The notes beneath the pieces were generated by a model. The model was not told the DNA's origin. It saw only the letters and a program-made list of their open reading frames with translations, and searched no databases. Both the position numbers and the translations under genes were made by a program. 64,000 bases of DNA from Enhydrobacter sp. (GTDB taxonomy: Bacteria; Pseudomonadota; Alphaproteobacteria; Reyranellales; Reyranellaceae). Positions within the stretch are counted from its first letter, which is position 1, and every line of letters starts with the position of its first letter. This document shows, in pieces, positions 18,417 through 27,615 of the stretch. Location: the NCBI GenBank assembly GCA_026126105.1, contig JAHCJV010000019.1, forward strand, positions 1-64,000, written 5' to 3'.

Positions 18417-19562
18417 ATGGCGGAAATCACTGAATCGGCCGTTCGCAGCGTTCTCGAGGCTGTGATCGACCCCCTGACCGGCAAGAACGTCGTCGCATTG
18501 GGGATGGTCAGCGGGATCGCCACCCGAGGTGGGCATGTCGCAGTAACTCTGGAGGTAGATCCAGCCCGCGGCCCGGCCCTCGAACCGCTGCGGCAAGCCT
18601 GCGAACAGGCCATGCGGGCGATGCCGGGCGTGCTGTCCGCGACCGCCGTCATGACCGCCGAGCGCGCGGCAACCGCGGCCAAGCCAGCTCCTCAGGGCCA
18701 AAGGCATGCCCACGGCCACGGTCCTGCCGCCAAGACGACCGGTGGCGGCAGCCGGATCGATGTTCCAGGCGTGAAGCACATCGTCGCCGTCGCGTCGGGC
18801 AAGGGCGGGGTGGGCAAGTCGACGACGGCCGTCAACCTCGCGCTCGGTCTCGCGGCGAACGGGGTCAGCACCGGCCTTCTCGACGCCGACATCTATGGTC
18901 CGTCTATGCCGCGCATGCTCGGGGTGAAGGAGAAACCCGAGTCCGCCGACGGCAAGATGCTGAAGCCGATCGAGCGCTTCGGTCTGCGGACCATGTCGAT
19001 CGGCTACATCGTGGCCGAGGACACGCCGATGATATGGCGCGGCCCGATGGTATCGAGCGCGCTCGAGCAGATGCTGCGCGACGTGCAGTGGGGTGAGCTC
19101 GACGTGCTCGTCGTCGACATGCCGCCCGGCACCGGCGATGCCCAGCTTACCCTGGCGCAAAGGGTGGCGCTTTCGGGCGCGGTGATCGTCTCGACGCCGC
19201 AGGACATCGCCTTGATCGATGCCCGCAAGGGACTGAGCATGTTTCGCAAAGTCGCCGTGCCGGTGCTCGGCATCGTCGAGAACATGAGCTATTTCCTTTG
19301 CCCCAAGTGCGGCGAACGCTCGGAGATCTTCGGCCACGGCGGCGCGCGCGACGAGGCTGAGAAGCTCGGCGTCCCGTTCCTGGGCGAGGTTCCGCTACAT
19401 CTCGATATCCGTACGACGTCCGACAGCGGCCATCCGATCGTGGTGGCCCAGCCCGACAGCGCGCATGCGCAGGCCTACAAGAACATCGCCGGCCGGGTGT
19501 GGAAGCAGCTCTCCGCGCCGCAGCGCGGCGGGCGCCCGCCGCCCAAGATCGTGATGCGTTAG
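18417..19562 (+). CDS. Mrp/ApbC-family iron-sulfur cluster carrier ATPase
   Basis: 381-residue P-loop protein thought to load Fe-S clusters onto target proteins. An N-terminal MIP18-like domain (residues 5-85, with IDPLTGKNVVALGMVSG) is joined by a histidine-rich linker (QRHAHGHGPA) to the Mrp ATPase. The ATPase has the deviant Walker A SGKGGVGKST at 127-136, DADIYGPSMPRMLG, and the cluster-binding CPKCGE. The ATG at 18417 is the first one clear of hflK. Divergent from hflK-hflC. Confidence 0.93.
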   Translation: MAEITESAVRSVLEAVIDPLTGKNVVALGMVSGIATRGGHVAVTLEVDPARGPALEPLRQACEQAMRAMPGVLSATAVMTAERAATAAKPAPQGQRHAHGHGPAAKTTGGGSRIDVPGVKHIVAVASGKGGVGKSTTAVNLALGLAANGVSTGLLDADIYGPSMPRMLGVKEKPESADGKMLKPIERFGLRTMSIGYIVAEDTPMIWRGPMVSSALEQMLRDVQWGELDVLVVDMPPGTGDAQLTLAQRVALSGAVIVSTPQDIALIDARKGLSMFRKVAVPVLGIVENMSYFLCPKCGERSEIFGHGGARDEAEKLGVPFLGEVPLHLDIRTTSDSGHPIVVAQPDSAHAQAYKNIAGRVWKQLSAPQRGGRPPPKIVMR

Positions 19563-19569
19563 CGCGTGG

Positions 19570-19595
19570 AGGCGCTTTAGCCGGCGGCTGCGCCT
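19570..19595 (+). terminator. Possible hairpin terminator after mrp
   Basis: AGGCGC/GCGCCT and an inner AGCCG/CGGCT can form an interrupted stem eight bases after the mrp stop. The downstream T-run is weak (TCATTTG), so this is only a candidate. Confidence 0.3.
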
Positions 19596-19641
19596 TCATT
19601 TGCGCGAGTGCCGCCAGTGCGCAGACTGGACGAGAGTTGAG

Positions 19642-20187
19642 CTAACCTTTCTTCCTCCGGCGACTCTTCTTGGGCAGCAGCGGCTTGCCGATCATTCCGT
19701 GCACCCCGATCATCGATCCTGCGACCAGCTCAAGCGCCAGGAAACGACGGTCCTCGACCCAGCCGGGCAGCTGCAGGAGCAGCGCAAGCTCACGGCGGAA
19801 GCCGAACTGATTGTAGTACTCGGGGTCGCCCACCAGGACGACGCGACTGTGACCCTGCAGGCGCGACTGCGCCATCGAATGCCACATCAGCGCCTTGCCA
19901 TACCCCATCCCCCGCAGCTCGGGCGAGATGGCGAGCGGGCCCAGCATCACCGCCGGCCACTTTTCGTTGATCAGGACCGGCCAATTGCGGATCGAGGCGA
20001 CCAGTCGATCCTTCTGATCGAGGCAGACGAAGCACAAATCCCCGATCGGCGGCACATCCTCGCGCAGGCGGTAGACGGTTTTCTGGAAACGGTCAGGTCC
20101 GAAGGCAGCCGCCGTCATTTCCTCGATCGCGGCGCCATCGCGTGGACGCTCCTTGAGGAGTCGCAACAGGCCGGGAGATTTTTGCAT
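19642..20187 (-). CDS. GNAT-family N-acetyltransferase (YhbS-like)
   Basis: 181-residue acetyltransferase. The acetyl-CoA binding motif A reads LGPLAISPELRGMGYGKALMWHSM (about residues 80-103), followed by VLVGDPEYYNQFGFRRE, which is typical of the YhbS group. The C-terminus is very basic (KKSRRRKKG). I start at ATG 20187; an in-frame upstream ATG at 20271 would overlap the divergent gene. The substrate is unknown. Confidence 0.85.
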   Translation of the reverse strand: MQKSPGLLRLLKERPRDGAAIEEMTAAAFGPDRFQKTVYRLREDVPPIGDLCFVCLDQKDRLVASIRNWPVLINEKWPAVMLGPLAISPELRGMGYGKALMWHSMAQSRLQGHSRVVLVGDPEYYNQFGFRRELALLLQLPGWVEDRRFLALELVAGSMIGVHGMIGKPLLPKKSRRRKKG

Positions 20188-20270
20188 GCTTCTTTTATGC
20201 CAGCGCACTACGCTCAGCTCAATGTGCCGAACACGCGACGAGAACAGGCCAGTCCGCGCCAGGAGGTGCA

Positions 20271-20645
20271 ATGATCATCGACGAGATCAGGGTATTGTTG
20301 AGAGCGAAGTCGAATGCGCTCGTGCGCAGATCTGCACAGGACATGGCAGCCCTCCTCCATCATGACTTCATCTTTGTCACCGCCGGAGGACGCACCCTCA
20401 CCAAGGCGGATTACATCGACGTCAGCTGCATCTCCGGCAAGCTCGTCTACGTGAGCCAGACGGTGAGGGAACTCGAAATCCGACGTTTCGAGGGCTTCAC
20501 AGTAGCCACCATGCTCCTCGATGATGTCCTGGCGCTCGACGACCGCGAGATCACCGAAACCTTCCGGGCGCTCTGCGTCTTCACCAATCCTGACGGGCGC
20601 TGGCTGTGGGCCGCCGGCCAGACGATGCGGCCTGCGTTACCCTAG
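20271..20645 (+). CDS. NTF2-like protein, DUF4440/SnoaL type
   Basis: 124-residue single-domain protein of the cone-shaped alpha+beta fold. The string [21 protein letters not shown] near residue 30 is the usual DUF4440 hallmark. An excellent ribosome site, AGGAGG, lies seven bases before the ATG. Such proteins are often small hydrolases, isomerases or polyketide-type cyclases; nothing here selects one. Its 3' end overlaps that of thyX by nine bases. Confidence 0.75.
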   Translation: MIIDEIRVLLRAKSNALVRRSAQDMAALLHHDFIFVTAGGRTLTKADYIDVSCISGKLVYVSQTVRELEIRRFEGFTVATMLLDDVLALDDREITETFRALCVFTNPDGRWLWAAGQTMRPALP

Positions 20646-21572
20646 CTCCAGAGCCGCGAGGAGCTCGCGCCATTCGCGTGGATTAAGACCGCTCGACTTC
20701 TGGTCGACCTTCTCCCCGGCGATCATGCGTTTCACCGCCGCCAGGCCGGTCCTGGAGAGCTGCATTCCGCCCATTCGATACTCGAGGAAGGCGTCGGCGC
20801 AGATCGGACACCAGCGCTTCAGCGTGTCGATCATGACGTCGGCATAAACGCGGATTTCGAACTGCGCATGGGCGTCGGCCCGCAGCGACAGGAAGTGCAT
20901 CAGATTGTGGAGGTTCGTCTTCCAGTACCACTGGGTATAGAATGCCAGCGAGAGGTTCATGCGCGCGAGCTCGCGCGCCAAGCCCGAGCGCTCGGGATCG
21001 AGCGGCTCGCCGTTCTCGCCTTCGTTCAACATCTCCATGTAGTGTTCGTAGACCAACTCGGCATCCTTCTTGAGCAGCGAGAAGACGCGCTCGGCTTCCT
21101 TGCCGCTGATCGCCGCATCGCGACCCTGGCGGTTGGCCTTGCTCTGCGCCGCCAGATGCTCGGGCTTCGGAAGGTAGAACTCGTTGTCGAGGATCGAATA
21201 CCGCGCCGAGTACTCGTTCACGTTGGCGGTGCGATGACGGATCCACTGGCGCGCCACGAAGATCGGCAGCTTCACATGGTACTTGATCTCGCACATCTCG
21301 AACGGCGTCGTGTGGCGATGCCGCATCAGATAGTTGATCAGCCCGCGATCCTCACTGACCTTCTTCGTGCCGCGGCCGTAGGACACCCGTGCCGCCTGCA
21401 CCACGGCAGCGTCGTCGCCCATGTAGTCGACCACGCGGACAAAACCGTGATCGAGCACCGGCAGGGCCTTGAACAGAATCTCTTCCAACGCCGGCGCCAC
21501 CGGGCGCAGGGTTTTCTGCGCGCCGTCCCGCGCCTGGTCGATTTCAGCCTGCTGGTCGGTCGAGAGGGGCAT
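20637..21572 (-). CDS. thyX: FAD-dependent thymidylate synthase
   Basis: 311-residue flavin enzyme making dTMP from dUMP with methylene-tetrahydrofolate and NADPH. The ThyX motif [15 protein letters not shown] starts at residue 112, with the RHR and Ser122 that define the family. [21 protein letters not shown] and the arginine in [10 protein letters not shown] are also conserved. It is longer than the 220-250-residue bacterial forms, with an N-terminal extension of about 35 residues, as in alphaproteobacterial and rickettsial homologues. Divergent from ssrA. Confidence 0.95.
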   Translation of the reverse strand: MPLSTDQQAEIDQARDGAQKTLRPVAPALEEILFKALPVLDHGFVRVVDYMGDDAAVVQAARVSYGRGTKKVSEDRGLINYLMRHRHTTPFEMCEIKYHVKLPIFVARQWIRHRTANVNEYSARYSILDNEFYLPKPEHLAAQSKANRQGRDAAISGKEAERVFSLLKKDAELVYEHYMEMLNEGENGEPLDPERSGLARELARMNLSLAFYTQWYWKTNLHNLMHFLSLRADAHAQFEIRVYADVMIDTLKRWCPICADAFLEYRMGGMQLSRTGLAAVKRMIAGEKVDQKSSGLNPREWRELLAALELG

Positions 21573-21610
21573 TCGATCGTTGTCCTTGGTTGGCCGCGGA
21601 CTCTATGGGC

Positions 21611-21643
21611 CACAGGTTCCCCCTTCCATGGGAAAATCCTGTG
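21611..21643. promoter_or_regulatory. Imperfect inverted repeat between thyX and ssrA
   Basis: CACAGG/CCTGTG with an inner TTCCC/GGGAA can form an interrupted stem in the 106-base gap between the divergent thyX and ssrA genes. It could be an operator or a structured thyX leader. Seen directly; the role is unknown. Confidence 0.3.
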
Positions 21644-21645
21644 CC

Positions 21646-21674
21646 TTCAAAACGGCGACGGGAGCGCCTATATA
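21646..21674 (+). promoter_or_regulatory. Candidate sigma-70 promoter of ssrA
   Basis: TTCAAA and TATATA are separated by 17 bases and end about six bases before the apparent 5' end of the tmRNA acceptor piece. Each hexamer matches four of six consensus positions. Position and spacing make it plausible. Confidence 0.4.
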
Positions 21675-21678
21675 GATC

Positions 21679-21970
21679 GCGTCGGGCAACCGACTATGGC
21701 GATAAACACCGCGTGACATAAGCGTTTCGGACCCGGGGGCAGTACCCGGCGCCTCCACCATACACCCCAAACGTCCTCGGGCGGGGCCGATGGGGGCGAA
21801 ACAGGATCGACGGGCGTGGTAAAGACGCGGTTTTTGCTCGGTATGGTTCCGCCGTGACGGGCCACACACAAGTGCTAACGATAACACCGTTACACTCGCT
21901 GCTGCCGCCTAAACAGCGGACGTAAGCGCGGTTCGGGGGGGCACCGGGCAACAGAAGCCCCCTCACTTTC
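21679..21970 (+). ncRNA. ssrA: Permuted two-piece tmRNA (alphaproteobacterial type)
   Basis: Rescues stalled ribosomes by trans-translation. Gene order is permuted. The acceptor piece comes first (about 21679-21760). It starts with the hairpin GTCGG-GCAA-CCGAC, has a T-arm CCGGG/CCCGG with loop GGCAGTA, and ends GCCTCCACCA with an encoded CCA. About 31 bases later the coding piece begins at 21792 with GGGGGCGAAACAGGATCGAC. GGGGGCG pairs with CGCCTCC to form a 7-bp acceptor stem with a G3-U pair, the alanine identity signal. The tag frame (21874-21912) reads ANDNTVTLAAAA then TAA. A final GGGGGC/GCCCCC stem closes the coding piece near 21962. Outer ends are approximate. sspB follows 90 bases on. 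Confidence 0.93.
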
Positions 21971-22059
21971 ATCACTTTCCTTTCGATGCATTCACGGCTA
22001 TTGGCGCGTTGACTCTCCTGCATCGTCGGTCAATGCTTTTATGAAGGTTCCGTCTGTCC

Positions 22060-22611
22060 ATGAACGACCGCTTCCACTATGACGCTCTCGTCGACGATGC
22101 GCTGCGCGGCGTCGTGCGTCGCGTGCTGCGCCAGGTCGCGGACAAGGGCCTGCCCGGTTCGCACCATTTCTACATTTCGTTCCGCAGCAACGATCCAGGC
22201 GTGGAGCTGCCCGAGTACCTGCGTGCCAAGTACCCGGACGAGATGACGATCGTGCTCCAGCATCAATACTGGGACCTCGTCCTCACTGACGAATTCTTCG
22301 AGGTGACGGTGAGCTTCAACAAGCAGCAGGAGCGCATAAAGGTGCCGTACGCGGCCCTTTCGGCCTTTGTCGATCCATCGGTCCGCTTCGGCCTTCAGTT
22401 CGACCGCAAGGACAAGGCGGGGGCGACGCCGGACAAGGCTGGCGGCACCGCCGCGGTGCCGACTCCGCTGCCTGCGCCCGACAAGCGGCCGTCGATCGGT
22501 ACACCTGCAGCCCCCGGCGCCGATGCCAGCGCCAAGCCCGCGGAGGGCGACGCGAAGCCCGAGGATCCGGCTTCCAAGATCGTCAAGCTCGACAGCTTCC
22601 GGAAGAAATAG
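22060..22611 (+). CDS. sspB: SspB-family ClpXP adaptor for ssrA-tagged proteins
   Basis: 183-residue adaptor. The globular tag-binding domain (residues 1 to about 125) has FYISFRSNDPGVELPEYLRAKYPDEMTIVLQHQYWDL and the following VTVSFNKQQERIKVPYAAL, the alphaproteobacterial SspB pattern. A long flexible Pro/Ala-rich linker follows. The C-terminus PASKIVKLDSFRKK is the kind of short motif by which SspB docks on ClpX. It lies directly after ssrA on the same strand. Confidence 0.9.
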   Translation: MNDRFHYDALVDDALRGVVRRVLRQVADKGLPGSHHFYISFRSNDPGVELPEYLRAKYPDEMTIVLQHQYWDLVLTDEFFEVTVSFNKQQERIKVPYAALSAFVDPSVRFGLQFDRKDKAGATPDKAGGTAAVPTPLPAPDKRPSIGTPAAPGADASAKPAEGDAKPEDPASKIVKLDSFRKK

Positions 22612-22678
22612 CGCTTCCGAAAGGAGTAGACGGGCCGCGCGTTTTGGGGTTTGAGGGCGCTTCCCGTCAGGAGAAGCC

Positions 22679-24295
22679 ATGCCCGAATTCCAGTTCCAGG
22701 AGATGTTCCCGAGCGGAAAGGACACGACCGCCTACCGAAAGCTCTCTTCCGATTTCGTCGGCATTACCAAGTTCAACGGCAGGGACGTGCTGACAGTGGA
22801 GCCGGAGGCGCTCACCCTTCTTACGGCCCAAGCCTTCAGAGACATCTCCCACCTGCTGCGCCCGGGCCACCTCCAGCAGCTGCGCAATATTCTCGACGAC
22901 GGCGAGGCGTCCTCGAACGACAAATACGTGGCGCTCGAGCTGCTGAAGAACGCCAACATCGCTGCTGGCGGCGTGCTGCCGATGTGCCAGGACACCGGCA
23001 CTGCGATCGTCATGGGCAAGAAGGGCCAGGCCGTATGGACTGGCGGAGGGGACGAGGCGGCGATCGCCAGGGGCGTCTACAGGACCTACACGGAGACCAA
23101 CCTGCGCTACAGCCAGGTGTCGCCGATCTCGATGTTCAAGGAAGTGCAGACCGGCACCAACCTGCCGGCACAGATCGACATTTTCGCGACAGACGGCGAT
23201 GCCTACAAGTTCCTGTTCGTCGCGAAGGGCGGCGGTTCGGCCAACAAGAGCTATCTTTACCAGCAGACACCGGCGGTGCTGAACGAGGCTGCGCTGCTCA
23301 AGTTCCTGGACACCCAGATCCGAACCCTGGGCACAGCGGCCTGCCCGCCCTATCACCTCGCCATCGTAATCGGCGGCACCTCGGCCGAGCTCAATCTCAA
23401 GACGGTGAAGCTCGCCTCGACGCGCTACCTCGACGACCTGCCGAGCGAGGGCAACGACAAGGGCGTCGCCATCCGCGACCGCGGCATGGAGCAGAAGGTG
23501 CTCGAGCTCACCCGCCAGATGGGCATTGGCGCCCAGTTCGGCGGGAAGTATTTCTGCCACGACGTGCGCGTCATCCGTATCGCCCGCCACGGCGCCTCTG
23601 TGCCCATCGGGCTCGGCGTGAGCTGCTCGGCGGACCGCCAGGCCGTCGGCAAGATCACCCGAGACGGCATCTTCCTCGAGGCGCTTGAGACCAACCCGGC
23701 TCACTACCTGCCGGATGTCGAGCCGCAACAGCTTTCGGGAGACGTCGTGTCGGTCGACCTCGACAGGGGCATGGCGCACACGCTGTCGGTGCTCACGCGG
23801 TATCCCGTGAAGACACGCGTGAACCTGACCGGCACCTTGATCGTCGCCCGAGACTCGGCACATGCGAAGCTCAAGGAACGACTCGATCGCGGCGAAGGCC
23901 TTCCCGATTATTTCAAGCAGTTCCCGGTCTACTACGCCGGCCCGGCGAAGACGCCGACCGGCATGGCATCCGGCTCGTTCGGCCCGACCACGGCCGGCCG
24001 CATGGATTCCTATGTTGACCTGTTTCAGGCCAATGGCGGCTCGATGGTCATGCTGGCCAAGGGCAACCGCAGCAAGCAGGTCGTCGACGCCTGCAAGAAA
24101 CATCGTGGCTTCTATCTCGGCTCGATCGGCGGCCCAGCCGCGATCCTGGCCCAGGACGTCATCAAGAAGGTCGAGGTGCTGGAATATCCCGAGCTCGGCA
24201 TGGAGGCGATCTGGCGCATCCAGGTCGAGAATTTCCCGGCCTTCATCATCACCGACGACAAGGGCAACGACTTCTTCAGCGACTTGAAGATCTGA
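22679..24295 (+). CDS. Class I fumarate hydratase (iron-sulfur)
   Basis: 538-residue TCA-cycle enzyme interconverting fumarate and malate through an oxygen-sensitive 4Fe-4S cluster. The N-terminal alpha-type domain has [18 protein letters not shown] and THE-like [15 protein letters not shown]. The C-terminal beta-type domain has [31 protein letters not shown] and [20 protein letters not shown]. The length and single-chain form match FumA/FumB. GGAGAAGCC precedes the ATG. Confidence 0.95.
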   Translation: MPEFQFQEMFPSGKDTTAYRKLSSDFVGITKFNGRDVLTVEPEALTLLTAQAFRDISHLLRPGHLQQLRNILDDGEASSNDKYVALELLKNANIAAGGVLPMCQDTGTAIVMGKKGQAVWTGGGDEAAIARGVYRTYTETNLRYSQVSPISMFKEVQTGTNLPAQIDIFATDGDAYKFLFVAKGGGSANKSYLYQQTPAVLNEAALLKFLDTQIRTLGTAACPPYHLAIVIGGTSAELNLKTVKLASTRYLDDLPSEGNDKGVAIRDRGMEQKVLELTRQMGIGAQFGGKYFCHDVRVIRIARHGASVPIGLGVSCSADRQAVGKITRDGIFLEALETNPAHYLPDVEPQQLSGDVVSVDLDRGMAHTLSVLTRYPVKTRVNLTGTLIVARDSAHAKLKERLDRGEGLPDYFKQFPVYYAGPAKTPTGMASGSFGPTTAGRMDSYVDLFQANGGSMVMLAKGNRSKQVVDACKKHRGFYLGSIGGPAAILAQDVIKKVEVLEYPELGMEAIWRIQVENFPAFIITDDKGNDFFSDLKI

Positions 24296-24376
24296 CGATC
24301 CGAGAAGCGCTTACCGTCGGTCCGCCCGAGCTCGGCTCCCGGGAGCGCTCTGCCCTTGGCGTGCTCGATCGCACGA

Positions 24377-24394
24377 GCCGCTCTGGAGAGCGGC
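24377..24394. terminator. Hairpin between the convergent fumarase and dioxygenase genes
   Basis: GCCGCTC and GAGCGGC pair around a four-base loop in the 121-base convergent gap. A 16-bp palindrome, GGCGCGCCGGCGCGCC (24392-24407), follows immediately. There is no T-run on either side, so any terminator action would be imperfect. Otherwise nothing is seen in this gap. Confidence 0.3.
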
Positions 24395-24416
24395 GCGCCG
24401 GCGCGCCTGAAGATGC

Positions 24417-24977
24417 CTAGAAGATGCTGCTGAAGTTGGTCGACAGCACGACCGTCTGATCCAGGAAGATGTGCCGCTCGAAGATCTGGAACGCGCCGTC
24501 GACGCGGCGCAGGCGATCTCGCCGCCTGCCGACCCAGTTGTCGATCTTGTCGTTGAGGCGCGAGCGATAGAGATGGATCGCCGCTTCGAGCGCGATCTCA
24601 TCGCCATTTACCTCCAGAATCCGCACATTGGAAACGAAGTGTCTGGTCCGCGAGGGCGGATTCTCCGACCACGCGGAGTTGGATTGCAGCTTTTCGACGC
24701 GCATCCGCAAATCGTTCCTGTCGTCGTCGAAGTACGCCATGCCATCGGAGCTGGCGTATTCGAGCCGCAGATTTTCGACGGTCACCGTCCGACGAATTGG
24801 CATCCAGTAGTGGATATCGTCCGCCAGGAGCGCCAGCCACTCGCCGAAGCGCCGGTCGTCGAGCAGTGCCGCTTCACGATAGAGGAACTGCTCCACCTCG
24901 TACTGCAGGAGCATCGCCTGCCCCGGTTCCATCGCAGGCTGCGGCGCTTCCTCATTCGGTGCTGCGACCAGTGGCAT
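24417..24977 (-). CDS. Aromatic-ring-hydroxylating dioxygenase, beta subunit
   Basis: 186-residue small subunit with the NTF2-like fold. QYEVEQFLYREAALLDDRRFGEWLALLADDIHYWMPIRRTV is the standard opening of the family, and RTRHFVSNVRI and WVGRRRDRLRRVDGAFQIFERHIFLDQ are the conserved later blocks. The ATG at 24977 follows the alpha-subunit stop by two bases. It supports the alpha subunit structurally and has no metal site. Confidence 0.93.
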   Translation of the reverse strand: MPLVAAPNEEAPQPAMEPGQAMLLQYEVEQFLYREAALLDDRRFGEWLALLADDIHYWMPIRRTVTVENLRLEYASSDGMAYFDDDRNDLRMRVEKLQSNSAWSENPPSRTRHFVSNVRILEVNGDEIALEAAIHLYRSRLNDKIDNWVGRRRDRLRRVDGAFQIFERHIFLDQTVVLSTNFSSIF

Positions 24978-24979
24978 GA

Positions 24980-26368
24980 CTACACCCGGCCGATCGGTGA
25001 AGGTGAGCGCGTTGCCAGCAGCTCCGGCCAGTCGCGTGCCCGCAGCCACTCCGCCCAGCATCGGTATGTCCAGCGCTGGGCATGCTCGTTGACCCGGGTC
25101 TCGATCGACTTCTGCCCCGTGGCGTCGACGAGGACCTCGTCCTGCCCCATCGCCATCTGCATGTTGTGCGGGTAACGACGGCTGACGACGCCCTGGCCGG
25201 CCATGGTGCTCTGGCTCCAGTTCTCGCCGTCATCCTGCTCCAGCAGCCCTGCAGGGCCGAACGAATGAGTGATGAACTTCTTCGCTGCGCGCCGTTGCTC
25301 CGGCGTGAAGCTCTTCGGCATCACCGTGAACCACCAGATTTCCGTGCGGCCCGGGCCGCGCGGCAGGCGCAGACTCATCTGCATGCCACGCGTCGAGATC
25401 CACAAATTGGGGAAGATGTTCGGATGGCCCGTCGCCCGCACGCCAACCGGCCCCATGGCCGCCTTGGTATCAGTCGACCGCAAGGGACGACGCAGCGTCG
25501 GCGTCACCTTCAGGCGCTCGGCATCCGGGAGCCTGTCGATCGCGATGCGCTCGTCGTCGCTCAACGCATCGATCCTGGCCTGCTCCTCCCGCGTGACCAT
25601 GGGGCCGCCGATGGCGTGCCCCAGCTCGCCCAGCATGACCATCTGCGTCATGGGCATCATGGCGGCCTGATTCAGAAAGCCGACGCGCGAGGCGGAATTA
25701 TGGCTGACTTTGACGTGATACCAGTCGAACAGGTTGTCGACGGCAATCTTCCAGTTGCAGTCGATGACATTCTTCTGGACTCCATCCAGGGCCACCACCT
25801 CCCCATGGTTCAGCATGCTCTCGATGCCGATGCGGCCAACATCGCCCAGATAGTCGAAGAGGCTGGGGGCTTCAGGATCGAGGGTCGCAAAATAGAAGCC
25901 TTTGTAATGGTCGACCTTGGCAGCGGGCGCCAAACCCCACTTCTCCTGATCGATCTGGTTTCGGTAGAAATCGGCCTTGCCCGGGATGCCCAGCAGCCTT
26001 CCGTCGAGACCGTACGTCCAACCGTGGTAGCTGCACACGAAGGTCCTGGTGTTGCCGAGTTCGGCCCGGCACAACGCATTGCCGCGATGCCGGCAGGTGT
26101 TAAGCAGGGCACGGATTCGGCCATCCTCTCCGCGCACGACGATGACCTGATCCTCGCCAATAAAGTTGATGAAATAGTCGCCTGCGTTCGGAATCTGCGT
26201 CTCGTGGCACATGAAGTTCCAGGCGCGCGCGAAAATCCTTTGAAGCTCCAGGCGGTACAGGTTGGGGTCGGTGTAGATCGAACGGTCGATCAAGCCGCCG
26301 GTCACGTCCGGGATCAGAACGTCTGCCGCGTCTTCAGCGGCTGGATTGAGCTGAACATGATCGGGCAT
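24980..26368 (-). CDS. Aromatic-ring-hydroxylating dioxygenase, alpha subunit (Rieske)
   Basis: 462-residue catalytic subunit. The Rieske 2Fe-2S ligands are Cys92/His94 (TCRHRGN) and Cys112/His115 (CSYHGW). The mononuclear iron facial triad is in DNLFDWYHVKVSH, with bridging Asp215 and ligands His218 and His223. It would cis-dihydroxylate an aromatic acid or similar compound. The ATG at 26368 is used because AGGAGTC precedes it; frames open further upstream are not conserved. No ferredoxin or reductase gene is adjacent, so electrons must come from elsewhere. Divergent from an aldo/keto reductase. Confidence 0.94.
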   Translation of the reverse strand: MPDHVQLNPAAEDAADVLIPDVTGGLIDRSIYTDPNLYRLELQRIFARAWNFMCHETQIPNAGDYFINFIGEDQVIVVRGEDGRIRALLNTCRHRGNALCRAELGNTRTFVCSYHGWTYGLDGRLLGIPGKADFYRNQIDQEKWGLAPAAKVDHYKGFYFATLDPEAPSLFDYLGDVGRIGIESMLNHGEVVALDGVQKNVIDCNWKIAVDNLFDWYHVKVSHNSASRVGFLNQAAMMPMTQMVMLGELGHAIGGPMVTREEQARIDALSDDERIAIDRLPDAERLKVTPTLRRPLRSTDTKAAMGPVGVRATGHPNIFPNLWISTRGMQMSLRLPRGPGRTEIWWFTVMPKSFTPEQRRAAKKFITHSFGPAGLLEQDDGENWSQSTMAGQGVVSRRYPHNMQMAMGQDEVLVDATGQKSIETRVNEHAQRWTYRCWAEWLRARDWPELLATRSPSPIGRV

Positions 26369-26502
26369 GGTCTGACTCCTGCCGTGGGCCGGCACTCGGT
26401 CAAATTTTCTATGGCCGGGAAGACTGGCACGGAGCTGTCCCGCATGCCAAGGAGGCGCAGCGGAAGGCTGCACGAGTTGTTGCGGGAAGCGGAGGAGCGG
26501 CG

Positions 26503-27468
26503 GTGCGATACAAGCAGCTCGGTCGAACAGGCGTAAAGGTCTCCGCCGTATCGCTCGGTACGGCCACCTTTGGCGTGGCACCGCTGGAAGGCGACTGCGA
26601 CCGGCTGATCGGGCGTGCCATGGACCTCGGCATCAACATGATCGACGTGGCCAATAGCTATGGGAATCAAGCACGCTTCGATCGACCTCACGCCCCGGCG
26701 TGGACGGATCGGCGCTCCGCGGAAGAGATCGTCGGAAGCGCCATCAAGGGCAGGCGCAACGAGCTCGTACTATGCTCGAAGGTTATGGAGCCCGTTGGCG
26801 ACGGCGTAAACGATCGCGGCCTGTCCCGTCGGCACATCGTTCAGCAGCTCGAGCAAAGCCTGCGTCGCTTGCAGACGGATCATCTGGACGTCTACTACGC
26901 CCACCACCCCGACAGATCGGTGCCGATCGAGGAAACCATTCGGACGTTCGATGACCTCATCCGGCAGGGCAAAATCCGCTACTATGCCTTGTCGACCTAT
27001 CCGGCATGGCAGGTCGTCGAGGCCCTCTGGAAGGCGGACAAAGTCGGCGCGAGCGCTCCCGTGTGCCTGCAGACGCAGTACAATCTCGCACGGAGAGAGC
27101 CGGAGCTCGACATTGCACCGATCTGCCTTGCAAACGGCCTTTGCCTGACGGTCTTCAGCCCCCTGGCCGGCGGTCTCCTGGCGGGCCCATCGAAGCGAGG
27201 CGAAGCGTTCGTCGGCCGGCAGCGATGGGGAGGAACGGCCTTTACCGCGCATGAGATCGCACTTGCCGAGGAGCTGGAGCACCTCGCCGCGCAGCACGGA
27301 TATTCGCCGGCGACCTTGGCCCTCGCGTGGCTGATCTCTCGGCCCACGGTGGCAAGTGCAATCGTCGGCGCCGAAGAAATTGCAGAGCTCCAGATCAGCG
27401 CGTCAGCCAGCGATCTCGTCCTCTCGAGCGAAGTGACGGCCGCACTGGATGACGTTGGCAAACCATAG
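26503..27468 (+). CDS. Aldo/keto reductase
   Basis: 321-residue NADPH-dependent oxidoreductase of the TIM-barrel AKR fold. The catalytic tetrad is readable: Asp48 and Tyr53 (IDVANSYG), Lys93 (LCSKV) and His134 (YYAHHPD). The GTG start at 26503 gives the standard opening MRYKQLGRTGVKVSAVSLGT. The 134-base gap to the dioxygenase alpha gene holds the divergent promoters. It may act on a product of the dioxygenase, but position is the only evidence. Confidence 0.9.
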   Translation: MRYKQLGRTGVKVSAVSLGTATFGVAPLEGDCDRLIGRAMDLGINMIDVANSYGNQARFDRPHAPAWTDRRSAEEIVGSAIKGRRNELVLCSKVMEPVGDGVNDRGLSRRHIVQQLEQSLRRLQTDHLDVYYAHHPDRSVPIEETIRTFDDLIRQGKIRYYALSTYPAWQVVEALWKADKVGASAPVCLQTQYNLARREPELDIAPICLANGLCLTVFSPLAGGLLAGPSKRGEAFVGRQRWGGTAFTAHEIALAEELEHLAAQHGYSPATLALAWLISRPTVASAIVGAEEIAELQISASASDLVLSSEVTAALDDVGKP

Positions 27469-27615
27469 CCCCCCACCGGCTCAGGTGTTGATTGTCGCTA
27501 CGAAGGCCAAGCCCGGCAGGCAAAATCGGCACCGACAGATTTCTTCCCTGGCGTGCCAGCGGTCGATCCAATCGAGCTGCGGTCCTATGGTTGGCAATCA
27601 TCCGAAGGATCTTTC

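Noticed and set aside
24392..24407. 16-bp palindrome GGCGCGCCGGCGCGCC as an operator
   Set aside because: It lies between convergent gene ends, not near a promoter, and such GC palindromes arise easily in this DNA; noted only as part of a hairpin region.
25082..26536. 484-codon open frame antisense to the Rieske alpha subunit
   Set aside because: The opposite frame has all Rieske and iron ligands; this one has no recognisable motif.
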